DNA of 5,178 nucleotides. Origin: Thermoleophilia bacterium. Its GTDB lineage: Bacteria; Actinomycetota; Thermoleophilia; Gaiellales; Gaiellaceae. Positions within the stretch are counted from its first letter, which is position 1. Every line of letters begins with the position of its first letter. The stretch spans positions 1 through 5,178 of the forward strand of contig JACVSB010000141.1 of assembly GCA_014534155.1 (NCBI GenBank), in the 5' to 3' direction. This document shows positions 1-5,178 of the stretch, piece by piece. A model generated the notes under the pieces. It was not told the DNA's origin. It ran no database searches and saw only the letters and a list, made by a program, of their open reading frames with translations. The position numbers and the translations under genes were made by a program.

Positions 1-112
1 CTGCTCGACGAGCACGCGGCGGGTGAACGGCGACCGCGCGCTCACCGGCTACTGCTACCGGGGCAGGCGCGTCTTCTGCGTCATGTACTACGACACGGGG
101 CTTCCGTGCTGA
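1..112 (+). CDS. C-terminal end of a small cysteine-rich, probably exported protein (partial)
   Basis: The 5' end lies outside the window. The frame begins at base 2 and ends at TGA 110-112, giving 36 residues. They contain four cysteines, at visible residues 1, 18, 26 and 36 (the last residue), and several tyrosines (GYCYRG, FCVMYYDTGLPC). This pattern is typical of a secreted disulfide-bonded protein, but I recognise no family. The frame after the stop turns into low-complexity Ser/Arg/Pro sequence, so the stop looks real. The end overlaps the GTG at 106 of the next gene (GTGCTGA), which suggests translational coupling in one operon. A cysteine-rich exported protein beside a thiol-disulfide membrane protein makes functional sense, as a possible substrate or partner, but that link is inference. 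The alternative is a chance open frame, which I consider less likely given the composition. Confidence 0.55.
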   Translation, partial: CSTSTRRVNGDRALTGYCYRGRRVFCVMYYDTGLPC

Positions 113-1491
113 TCGAGGTCGTCGTCGCCTCGACGGGGCTCATCGCCGGCGTCTCGGGCGCCTGGTCACCCTGAGGGCTGTCCATGATCGAGACGATCTC
201 CCCCGCCGTGTGCGGGGGCCGGAAGAGGTACCGCAGCGCGCTCGCCGCCTTCGCCCTCGCCGCGCTTGCCGCGGCGGCCGCGAGCGGGGCCGCGCTCGGG
301 CTCGTCGGATCGCTCCTCGCTCGCACCGAGGCGTGCCTCGCCGCGGCGCTTCTCGCCGCGCTCGCGGCGCTTCGCGAGCTCGGCGTCTCTCGGATCCGGT
401 TTCCGGAGCCGCGCCGCCAGGTCCCCGAGCGTTGGCACGCGACGCTGCCCCTTCCCGCCTGGACGACGCTCTACGGCGGGGCGTTGGGCCTCGGCTTCCT
501 CACGTACCAGCCTGTCTCGACGTTCTGGGTTGCGGGGGCGGCCGCCCTCGCGCTCGGACGGCCGGGGGCCGGCGCTGCGTGCTTTGCGCTGTACGGAGCG
601 GGCCGGGCCGCGATGATCATCGTGCCCGCGAGCCGCTCGCCGTGCCCGACCGCCGCCGTCGATCGCCTCGCTCCCATGCGCGCCCGCGTGGTGCGCGGGA
701 ACGCCGTGGCGCTCGCCGGCGCCGCGGTGGCGCTCGCCCTCGCTCCGGCCGCGGCGGGCGAGCCGATCGAGCTCGGCGCCGGAAGCCAGCTCGATCCCTC
801 GTTCTCGCGCGGCGCCCTTGCCTATACCCAGTGGGAGGACGGCGTCGCGCGGGTCGTCGTCCGTTCTGGCGGGCTCGAGCAGGCATCGTTCTCCGGCCGG
901 TCTCCGTCGCTCGACGGGCAGCTCCTTGCGTACGCCGACGAGGTGGCGGTCCGGGTCGTGCGCTGGAGCGACGGCGCCGAGCTCGTCCGCATCCCCGGCG
1001 GCAGGCAGCCGGCGCTCTCCTGGCCGCGGGTCGTCTACCGGGTCGACCTGCGGGACGGCGTCACGGAGCTTCGCCTCCGCGACCTCGTCTCGGGTGCCGT
1101 GGACCGCCTCGCTCGCGTCGGGGCCGAGCGCGACGTCGGCCGTCCGGCTGCGAGCGGGACGCGGATCGCCTGGACGGTCACCGGCTCCCGCTTCTCTCGC
1201 GTCGTCCTCTTCGACGCGCTCACGGGGGCGAGGGTGTTCGCGGCAAGGACGAGGATCGGAAACCTGCTCGCACCGGCCCTGAGCGGCGAGCGGGTCGCGT
1301 GGGTGGACCAGCGCCAGCGAACCTCGTACCTTCGCGTGCGGGTGCTCGGCGCGCCACGCGTCGCCACGATTGCCCGCACGCGCAGGAGAGCGGAGGCCTT
1401 CTGGACGACCGCGCTGGCGGGACGCACGGCGTACGTGACCCGCTGGCGACTCCTCGCGCGCGAGACCCACCTGGAACGGGTTCGCTTCTAG
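106..1491 (+). CDS. CcdA/DsbD-like thiol-disulfide membrane protein fused to a beta-propeller-like domain; in-frame TGA, candidate selenoprotein
   Basis: A conventional start is ATG 184 (435 residues), but the same frame runs upstream through one TGA (172-174) to GTG 106, giving 461 residues with the TGA as residue 23. The added segment is a hydrophobic helix ending AWSP-TGA-GLSM. It matches the first helix of the CcdA/DsbD family, whose redox cysteine sits in 'SPC'. Full-length numbering: hydrophobic helices near 3-25, 45-67, 73-91, 118-136, 138-152 and 155-173 form a six-helix module. A further helix at 196-217 looks like an internal signal anchor (ends APAAAGEP). Residues 230-461 carry six P-x-L-S-G-x-x-V-A-Y/W repeats, a TolB/WD40-like propeller probably outside the membrane. 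CcdA-type proteins pass electrons across the membrane to exported thiol proteins. Remaining cysteines are 36, 77, 159 and 180; no second family-type helix-4 cysteine is obvious. GGGG at 97-100 could serve GTG 106, and GAGG at 173-176 could serve ATG 184. Starting at 184 loses the catalytic helix. Alternatives are TGC mutated or misread as TGA. The family is likely; selenocysteine is inferred. Confidence 0.7.
172..174 (+). other. In-frame TGA at the redox cysteine position: candidate selenocysteine codon
   Basis: The codon series around the TGA reads Gly-Ala-Trp-Ser-Pro-TGA-Gly-Leu-Ser-Met. The frame is open and protein-like on both sides, and the TGA replaces the cysteine of the CcdA-family SPC motif. 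One base change (C to A) separates TGC from TGA. Selenocysteine commonly replaces catalytic cysteine in redox proteins, so the position is what a selenoprotein would show. No selenocysteine machinery (selA, selB, selC, selD) is in the window. A sequencing error or true nonsense mutation remains possible. Confidence 0.55.
186..198 (+). promoter_or_regulatory. Hairpin after the TGA, candidate SECIS element (proximal)
   Basis: GATCG (186-190) pairs with CGATC (194-198) around an AGA loop, a 5-bp perfect stem. Sixteen bases separate the TGA from the loop, and the loop's second base is G. As I recall the bacterial SECIS model, it needs about 16-37 bases from UGA to the loop, a short loop with a G in its first two positions and a stem of at least four base pairs. 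This hairpin just meets it. The stem is short, so it could be chance. Confidence 0.3.
200..218 (+). promoter_or_regulatory. Strong GC hairpin after the TGA, candidate SECIS element (distal)
   Basis: CCCCCGC (200-206) pairs perfectly with GCGGGGG (212-218) around the loop CGTGT (207-211). The loop starts 32 bases after the TGA and has G as its second base, inside the range I recall for bacterial SECIS elements. It does not overlap the 186-198 hairpin, so both can form. In sequence this rich in GC, a 7-bp stem can occur by chance. Confidence 0.35.
793..1443 (+). repeat. Six tandem beta-propeller-type repeats within the membrane protein
   Basis: The C-terminal half of the protein repeats a pattern close to P-x-L-S-G-x-x-V-A-Y/W six times: FSRGALAY, SLDGQLLAY, ALSWPRVVY, AASGTRIAW, ALSGERVAW and ALAGRTAYV. 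They are spaced about 35, 35, 45, 43 and 45 residues apart. Each is followed by strand-forming stretches such as VRVVRWSDGAEL and RVVLFDALTGARV. This is the layout of a WD40-like or TolB-like propeller with about six blades. The repeats are at protein level and have diverged in DNA. Confidence 0.65.
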
Positions 1492-1543
1492 CGTCGCCCA
1501 GCGGCCGAGCCGACGCGGATTCGCGCCGAGCGCCCAGGGATGG

Positions 1544-1572
1544 TTGCGGCGCGGGGCGCGATGTTCTACCTT
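1544..1572 (+). promoter_or_regulatory. Sigma-70-type promoter for the coiled-coil gene, leaderless
   Basis: TTGCGG (1544-1549) and TACCTT (1567-1572) are separated by exactly 17 bases, a good match to a housekeeping -35/-10 pair. The ATG at 1579 follows after six bases, so transcription should begin on or next to the start codon. This makes ATG 1579 the likely start and argues against the in-frame upstream ATGs at 1540 and 1561. Confidence 0.6.
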
Positions 1573-1578
1573 CGCGCG

Positions 1579-2130
1579 ATGCAGGACGAGGGTGCGCTCG
1601 AGGCCGCCGGCGACCGCGACTACGGCCGCCTCGGCGAGCGGATTGCGGGAATTCTGAAGGCCGCCGAGGATGCGGCGGCCGGGATCAGCGGCGACGCCGC
1701 GCGGGAGGCGGCCGAGCTGCGGCGGAGAGCGCAGGCGGAGGCCGAGGCGCTCGTCTTCGAACGCCGACGGGAGGCGGAGGCTGACGCCGAGCGGCTGCTG
1801 AGCCAGGCGGCCTCCGACGCGGCCGCGATCCGCGACGCTGTCTACGCGGCCGCCGAGCGGATCGGCGACGAGGGGCACCGGACGCTCGAGCAGCTCCGCC
1901 TGGAAGCGCGCGCGCTCGAGGAGCGCTTCGAGGCGGCCGTCGACGGCCTGAGAGAGCTCGTCGCGCAGCTCGAGGACGTCGTACTCGCAGCCGCGCGACA
2001 GGCGCCCTCGCCGTCTTCCGACGCCGATGGGCGCGGCGAAGTGGACGAGCGCGGGCCGTCCACGCCGGCCGAGCCGCGCCTCGAGCAAGACCTCACCGCG
2101 CGCGCGGCCCGCGACAGCTCGTTTCCGTAG
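1579..2130 (+). CDS. Alanine/glutamate-rich coiled-coil protein of unknown function
   Basis: The start at ATG 1579 gives 183 residues and is chosen because a -35/-10 promoter ends six bases before it. Starting at 1540 would add 13 residues and place the promoter inside the gene. Residues about 12-138 are almost wholly Ala, Glu, Arg and Leu in heptad-like order (AELRRRAQAEAEAL, EQLRLEARALEERFEAA), predicting a long helical coiled coil. Residues about 141-183 are Pro/Ser/Asp-rich and look disordered. There is no signal peptide, membrane segment or cysteine. It resembles DivIVA/Wag31-like or ATP-synthase-b-like coiled coils only in composition; the N-terminal DivIVA membrane-binding motif is not visible. 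It has its own promoter and sits 35 bases before the methionine/folate gene. That a protein is made is fairly likely; its function is unknown. Confidence 0.65.
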   Translation: MQDEGALEAAGDRDYGRLGERIAGILKAAEDAAAGISGDAAREAAELRRRAQAEAEALVFERRREAEADAERLLSQAASDAAAIRDAVYAAAERIGDEGHRTLEQLRLEARALEERFEAAVDGLRELVAQLEDVVLAAARQAPSPSSDADGRGEVDERGPSTPAEPRLEQDLTARAARDSSFP

Positions 2131-2153
2131 CGAACGACGCACCCGGCACGGCC

Positions 2154-2159
2154 TAGACT
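2154..2159 (+). promoter_or_regulatory. -10 box (TAGACT) for the homocysteine methyltransferase/MTHFR gene
   Basis: TAGACT fits the actinobacterial TANNNT -10 element. Exactly six bases separate it from the GTG at 2166, as in the two other genes here that have such a box, so the transcript is probably leaderless. No convincing -35 box is seen 16-18 bases upstream, and no Shine-Dalgarno sequence precedes the GTG. Confidence 0.55.
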
Positions 2160-2165
2160 GGCGGC

Positions 2166-3989
2166 GTGAGCCGGTTCGCCGAGCGGCTCCGCTCGGGTCC
2201 AGTCATCGTCGCCGACGGCGGCACCGGCGCGCTCCTCTCCGCGCGCGTGCCGCGTCTGCGAGCGCCGGAGGAGGCGAACATCGCGGCTCCGGAGGCCGTC
2301 ATCGCCGTGCACGCCGCGTTCATCCGGGCCGGCGCCGAGCTGATCGAGACGAACACGTTCGGGGCGAACCGACGGAAGCTTTCGGCGCTCCTCCTGGACG
2401 ATCGCCTCGAGGAGATCGTCGAGCGCGGCGTCAAGCTCGCGCGGGAAGCGCGGGAGATCACCGGCCAGCAAGTCTTCGTGGGCGGCGCGATCGGCCCGCT
2501 GGGGGACGCCGAGGGCGGACGGGACGCGGGCGACGAGTACGACGTCCTGCTCGAGCAGGCGCGCCTCTTGGAGGGCCGGGGCGTCGACCTCTTCATGGTC
2601 GAGACGTTCTTTGCGCTGGACGAGCTCCTGCTCGCGATCGACGCCGTGCGAGCCGTTTCGTCGCTGCCCGTCGTCGCGCAGCTCACCTTCGACGAGGACG
2701 CCGAGACCCTGGGGGGCGTCACGGCTGCGGAGGCCGCCGCGCGCCTGCGCGAGGCGGGGGTCGCCGCCGTGGGAGCCAACTGCGGCCTCGGGCCGCAGGC
2801 GGCGCTCGCCGCCCTCTCCGAGATGGCGCCGGCTTCCGACGGGACGCCCCTCTCCGCCCAGCCGAACGTGGGGCTCCCGTCGCGCTCGGGCGGTCGGCTC
2901 ATCTACCCGAACGCGACCCCGGACTACTTCGCCGAGTTCGCCGCCCAGGCGAGCAGCCTGGGAGCGCGGATCCTCGGCGGCTGCTGCGGGACGGCGCCTC
3001 CGCAGATCGCAGCGATCCGCGCGGCAGTCGAGGAAGCGCGGGAGCCGCGGCACCCGCTCGTCGTCGTCGAGCGAGAGCTCGCCGAGGCGGCCGTGAGCCA
3101 CGAAGCCCCCCGGTCGACGGAGCTCCAGCGCAAGCTCGAGGCGGGTGAGTGGGTCGTGTCGGTCGAGCTCGACCCGCCCAAGGGAACGAACATCGGGAGC
3201 ATGCTCGAGGTCGCCGCGGCGCTGAAAGAGTCGGGGCTCGTCTCCGCCGTCGACCTGAACGACAACCCGATGGCACGGGCGCGGCTCTCGGCCCTGGTCG
3301 CGGCAGCGGCGATCGAACGGCGCGTCGGGATCGAGACCATCCCGCACGTGACGCCGCGCGACGCGTCGGTAATGGGACTCCAGTCGCAGCTTCTCGGGGC
3401 GTACGCCGAGGGCATCCGCAACGTCCTCGCGGTGACCGGCGATCCGCCGCACGTCGGCGACTATCCCGGGTCGAACGGCGTGTACGAGATCGACTCCATC
3501 GGGCTCACGCAGCTCCTCGCCCACCTGAACCGCGGCGAGGACTACTCCGGGAAGGCGATCGACGCGCCGACCTCCTTCTACGTCGGCGTCGCTGTCAACC
3601 CGTCCGCGGACGACCTCGATCGCGAGCTCGAGCGCTTCCGCTTCAAGGTCGAGGCCGGCGCCAGGTTCGCGATGACCCAGGCGCTCTTCGACATCGGCTA
3701 CCTCGACCGCTTCCTCGAGCGGATCGGTGGTGCCTCGCCGATTCCGCTCCTCGTCGGCGTCTGGCCTGTGCGCAGCTTCCAGCTGGCCTTCCGGCTCCAC
3801 AACGAAGTCCCCGGCATCGTGATCCCCGCAGCCGTTCAGGAGCGCCTTGCCGGCGCGGGGCCGGACGCCGCTCGCGTCGGCCTCGAGCTGGCCCGTGAGC
3901 TCGCGGAGGCCGCGCGCGAGCGCGCAGCGGGGATCTACGTGATCCCCCCGTTCAAGGAGCCGCACGCGGCCCTCGACGTCCTCCAGTAG
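2166..3989 (+). CDS. Bifunctional homocysteine S-methyltransferase / 5,10-methylenetetrahydrofolate reductase (YitJ type)
   Basis: This 607-residue cytoplasmic enzyme has two domains. Residues about 9-292 are a homocysteine S-methyltransferase barrel: VADGGTGA near 15-22, ETNTFGANR at 61-69, then GANCG (Cys206) and GGCCG (Cys273, Cys274), the three zinc-binding cysteines that activate homocysteine. A charged linker follows. Residues about 328-595 are the FAD-dependent reductase MetF fold: VELDPPKG at 333-340 carries the conserved glutamate, VTGDPP at 423-428 the flavin/folate-site aspartate, and FAMTQALFD at 501-509 is a family hallmark. The reductase makes 5-methyltetrahydrofolate; the other domain methylates homocysteine to methionine. 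The order and length match Bacillus YitJ. The cobalamin and folate-binding domains of MetH are absent, so the methyl donor used by the first domain is uncertain. The start GTG 2166 is set by the TAGACT box six bases before it. It ends with TAG, 68 bases before pdxS. The assignment is firm; the pairing of activities in vivo is inferred from the family. Confidence 0.93.
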   Translation: MSRFAERLRSGPVIVADGGTGALLSARVPRLRAPEEANIAAPEAVIAVHAAFIRAGAELIETNTFGANRRKLSALLLDDRLEEIVERGVKLAREAREITGQQVFVGGAIGPLGDAEGGRDAGDEYDVLLEQARLLEGRGVDLFMVETFFALDELLLAIDAVRAVSSLPVVAQLTFDEDAETLGGVTAAEAAARLREAGVAAVGANCGLGPQAALAALSEMAPASDGTPLSAQPNVGLPSRSGGRLIYPNATPDYFAEFAAQASSLGARILGGCCGTAPPQIAAIRAAVEEAREPRHPLVVVERELAEAAVSHEAPRSTELQRKLEAGEWVVSVELDPPKGTNIGSMLEVAAALKESGLVSAVDLNDNPMARARLSALVAAAAIERRVGIETIPHVTPRDASVMGLQSQLLGAYAEGIRNVLAVTGDPPHVGDYPGSNGVYEIDSIGLTQLLAHLNRGEDYSGKAIDAPTSFYVGVAVNPSADDLDRELERFRFKVEAGARFAMTQALFDIGYLDRFLERIGGASPIPLLVGVWPVRSFQLAFRLHNEVPGIVIPAAVQERLAGAGPDAARVGLELARELAEAARERAAGIYVIPPFKEPHAALDVLQ

Positions 3990-4045
3990 TCCGAGGCGTC
4001 CGCCGGGGGAGCGGGGGAGAGGAGCCGCGCGTGCTGCGTCGTGGA

Positions 4046-4051
4046 TACACT
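4046..4051 (+). promoter_or_regulatory. -10 box (TACACT) for pdxS, fixing a GTG start
   Basis: TACACT fits TANNNT and is followed by exactly six bases and GTG 4058. It lies inside the longer open frame that begins at GTG 4031, so that upstream start would sit ahead of the transcript. The 4058 start also makes PdxS residue numbering agree with the family. No clear -35 box is visible. Confidence 0.6.
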
Positions 4052-4057
4052 TCTGCC

Positions 4058-4942
4058 GTGGCCGAGCTCGGGACGATGCGCGTGAAGTCCGGCCTTGCCG
4101 AGATGCTGAAGGGCGGGGTGATCATGGACGTGACGACGGCCGAGCAGGCGCGGATCGCCGAGGACGCAGGCGCCGTGGCCGTCATGGCTCTCGAGCGCGT
4201 CCCCGCTGACATCCGCGCCGAGGGAGGCGTGGCGCGTATGGCGGACCCGGAGAAGATCAGCGAGATCCAGGAGGCCGTGACGATCCCCGTCATGGCGAAG
4301 GCGCGGATCGGCCACTTCGTCGAGGCGCAGGTTCTCGAGGCGCTGGAGGTCGACTACATCGACGAGAGCGAGGTCCTGACGCCGGCGGACGAGCAGAACC
4401 ACATCGACAAGTGGAAGTTCCGCGTGCCCTTCGTATGCGGCTGCCGGGATCTCGGCGAGGCGCTGCGCCGGATCTCGGAAGGCGCGGCCATGATCCGGAC
4501 GAAGGGGGAGGCGGGAACCGGCGACATCGTGAACGCCGTGCGGCACATGCGGGCGGTCTTCGGCGGGATCCGCCGCCTCGGGTGTCTCTCGGGGGACGAG
4601 CTCTACACGGAGGCGAAGACGCTTGCGGCGCCCCTCGAGCTCGTCCGCTGGGTCACCGAGAACGGACGTCTTCCGGTCGTCACGTTCACCGCGGGCGGAA
4701 TCGCGACGCCTGCCGATGCGGCGCTCTGCATGCAGCTGGGCGCGGACGGCGTCTTCGTGGGCTCCGGGATCTTCAAGAGCGCCGACCCGGGCGTGCGGGC
4801 GCGGGCGATCGTCGAGGCGACGACGCACTTCTCGGACCCCGCCGTCGTCGCCCGCGTGTCGGGGGGGCTCGGCGAGCCCATGCGCGGCCTCTCGGCCGCC
4901 GCCCTCGCGCCGGAAGAGCTTCTCGAAACGGGCGGCTGGTAG
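4058..4942 (+). CDS. pdxS: Pyridoxal 5'-phosphate synthase, synthase subunit PdxS
   Basis: PdxS condenses ribose 5-phosphate, glyceraldehyde 3-phosphate and ammonia into pyridoxal 5'-phosphate, the active form of vitamin B6; PdxT supplies the ammonia from glutamine. The 294 residues fit the usual length of about 290-300. With the GTG at 4058 as residue 1, the key residues fall at Asp24 (VIMD), Lys81 ([10 protein letters not shown]) and Lys149 (RTKGEAGTG), the same numbers as in the Bacillus subtilis enzyme. Other family marks are [10 protein letters not shown] at 44-53, [14 protein letters not shown] at 99-112 and the phosphate-binding [12 protein letters not shown] and [11 protein letters not shown] near 210-241. 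The frame could extend to GTG 4031, but a TACACT -10 box lies in that extension. pdxT does not follow; the next gene is convergent. Barrel and catalytic residues look intact, so the enzyme should be active if PdxT is encoded elsewhere. Confidence 0.97.
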   Translation: MAELGTMRVKSGLAEMLKGGVIMDVTTAEQARIAEDAGAVAVMALERVPADIRAEGGVARMADPEKISEIQEAVTIPVMAKARIGHFVEAQVLEALEVDYIDESEVLTPADEQNHIDKWKFRVPFVCGCRDLGEALRRISEGAAMIRTKGEAGTGDIVNAVRHMRAVFGGIRRLGCLSGDELYTEAKTLAAPLELVRWVTENGRLPVVTFTAGGIATPADAALCMQLGADGVFVGSGIFKSADPGVRARAIVEATTHFSDPAVVARVSGGLGEPMRGLSAAALAPEELLETGGW

Positions 4943-4966
4943 TCGCCTCAGTCGGCCGCCGCCCGT
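4928..4966. terminator. Inverted repeat over the pdxS stop codon, possible bidirectional terminator
   Basis: ACGGGCGGC (4928-4936) and GCCGCCCGT (4958-4966) are perfect 9-base inverted repeats with a 21-base loop that holds the pdxS TAG. It lies between two convergent genes, where a shared terminator is expected. No T-run follows on the + strand; on the - strand only a short TTTC follows. It is therefore at best a weak or U-poor intrinsic terminator. Confidence 0.4.
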
Positions 4967-5010
4967 GCGTGGGGGCGTCGCCGGCTCGCCGCACCCTCGC
5001 GTCGTTTCCG

Positions 5011-5178
5011 TTAGGCGCCGCCGCCTTTTGCGGCTTCCACGAGGTCGGGTTCTGGGGTGACGACTTCTTTGGTGCCGAAGCTTTGCTTGGCTTCGTACAC
5101 GGTTACGGGGCCCACGGTGGGGTCGCCGTTTTCGTTGATCTCGAACTCGGGGGCGATGATCCCGTCCTGGGTGGAGTA
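5011..5178 (-). CDS. C-terminal end of a branched-chain-amino-acid-type ABC transporter substrate-binding protein (partial)
   Basis: Read on the - strand from the window edge, the frame gives 55 residues ending at TAA (5011-5013). It includes the segment APEFEINENGDPTVGPVTVY. An 'xFDENGDPxxGPVTxY'-like strand pair near the C-terminus is typical of the LivJ/LivK-type periplasmic binding family (Peripla_BP_6), exported lipoproteins that deliver amino acids or related small molecules to an ABC importer. The ligand cannot be told from this end. The tail is Lys/Gly/Ala-rich. Its codons differ from its neighbours: 11 of 55 end in A (five GAA, two AAA, one CAA), whereas the + strand genes use GAG and AAG almost throughout. 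This could reflect high expression or a different origin. The gene converges on pdxS, and the N-terminus and rest of the operon are outside the window. Confidence 0.7.
   Translation of the reverse strand, partial: YSTQDGIIAPEFEINENGDPTVGPVTVYEAKQSFGTKEVVTPEPDLVEAAKGGGA

Noticed and set aside
106..174. Separate 22-residue membrane peptide ending at TGA 172-174
   Set aside because: The hydrophobic segment continues in frame, with family-like sequence on both sides of the TGA, so a single recoded protein explains it better. It would become the preferred reading only if the TGA is a genuine stop.
110..174. General reassignment of TGA to an amino acid in this genome
   Set aside because: Only one internal TGA is seen in the genes of this window, and the TGA at 110-112 ends a gene whose continuation is low-complexity and not protein-like.
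1540..1578. Upstream ATG starts (1540, 1561) for the coiled-coil protein
   Set aside because: They overlap the promoter whose -10 box points to ATG 1579, and no Shine-Dalgarno sequence supports them.
210..1784. Open frame of 524 residues on the + strand in another phase
   Set aside because: It overlaps the membrane protein and the coiled-coil gene, is mostly Arg/Gly/Ala/Pro, and has no helices or repeats matching a protein fold.
166..2142. Long open frame of 658 residues on the - strand
   Set aside because: It lies antisense to two well-supported genes, is dominated by Arg, Gly, Ala and Pro, and shows no recognisable motif. Such frames are common shadows in very GC-rich sequence.
1842..3965. 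Long open frame of 707 residues on the - strand
   Set aside because: It is antisense to the firmly identified methyltransferase/MTHFR gene, Arg/Asp/Glu/Leu-rich and without family motifs.
4031..4057. Upstream GTG start for pdxS adding nine residues
   Set aside because: The -10 box lies inside this extension, and the family residue numbers (Asp24, Lys81, Lys149) match only the 4058 start.
5020..5034. Small hairpin GCCGC-CTTTT-GCGGC as a terminator
   Set aside because: The stem is only five base pairs, the T-run is in the loop rather than after the stem, and it lies inside the coding end of the - strand gene.
1..5178. CRISPR array, tRNA/rRNA gene, insertion sequence or attachment site
   Set aside because: No repeat-spacer pattern, cloverleaf, transposase motif or flanking direct repeats were seen on either strand.

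Overview
This is a very GC-rich bacterial window with codons ending almost always in G or C. Short spacers separate most genes, and several starts look leaderless. The style suggests a high-GC actinobacterium, perhaps of the Thermoleophilia type; that placement is inferred from composition, start signals and gene content, not from a marker gene. There are four complete genes on the + strand, the 3' end of a fifth + strand gene at the left edge, and the 3' end of a convergent - strand gene at the right edge. There is no RNA gene, insertion sequence or CRISPR array, and no gap of more than 300 bases without a gene.

Left part (1-1491): the tail of a small cysteine-rich, probably exported protein overlaps the start of a membrane protein. 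The membrane protein is the most interesting item. Read from ATG 184 it is a truncated protein, but the same frame continues upstream through one TGA (172-174) to a GTG at 106. The upstream part supplies a missing first transmembrane helix, and the TGA falls exactly where the redox-active cysteine of the CcdA/DsbD 'SPC' motif belongs (AWSP-TGA-GLSM). The simplest biological reading is a selenocysteine-containing CcdA-like thiol-disulfide protein, fused to an extracytoplasmic six-repeat beta-propeller-like domain. Two hairpins directly after the TGA have geometry compatible with a bacterial SECIS element. A TGC-to-TGA sequencing error or nonsense mutation is the main alternative.

Middle part (1544-3989): a 183-residue coiled-coil protein of unknown function is followed by a two-domain enzyme of the Bacillus YitJ type. 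That enzyme joins homocysteine S-methyltransferase to 5,10-methylenetetrahydrofolate reductase and so links one-carbon folate metabolism to methionine.

Right part (4046-5178): pdxS encodes the synthase subunit of pyridoxal 5'-phosphate synthase, with both catalytic lysines present. Its usual partner pdxT is not next to it. A 9-bp inverted repeat spans the pdxS stop codon and may end transcription from both sides. The convergent partial gene encodes the C-terminus of a branched-chain-amino-acid-type ABC transporter substrate-binding protein.

The three genes from 1579 onward share one start layout: a TANNNT -10 box, exactly six bases, then the start codon. This implies leaderless transcripts and decides the starts of the coiled-coil gene (1579) and pdxS (4058).
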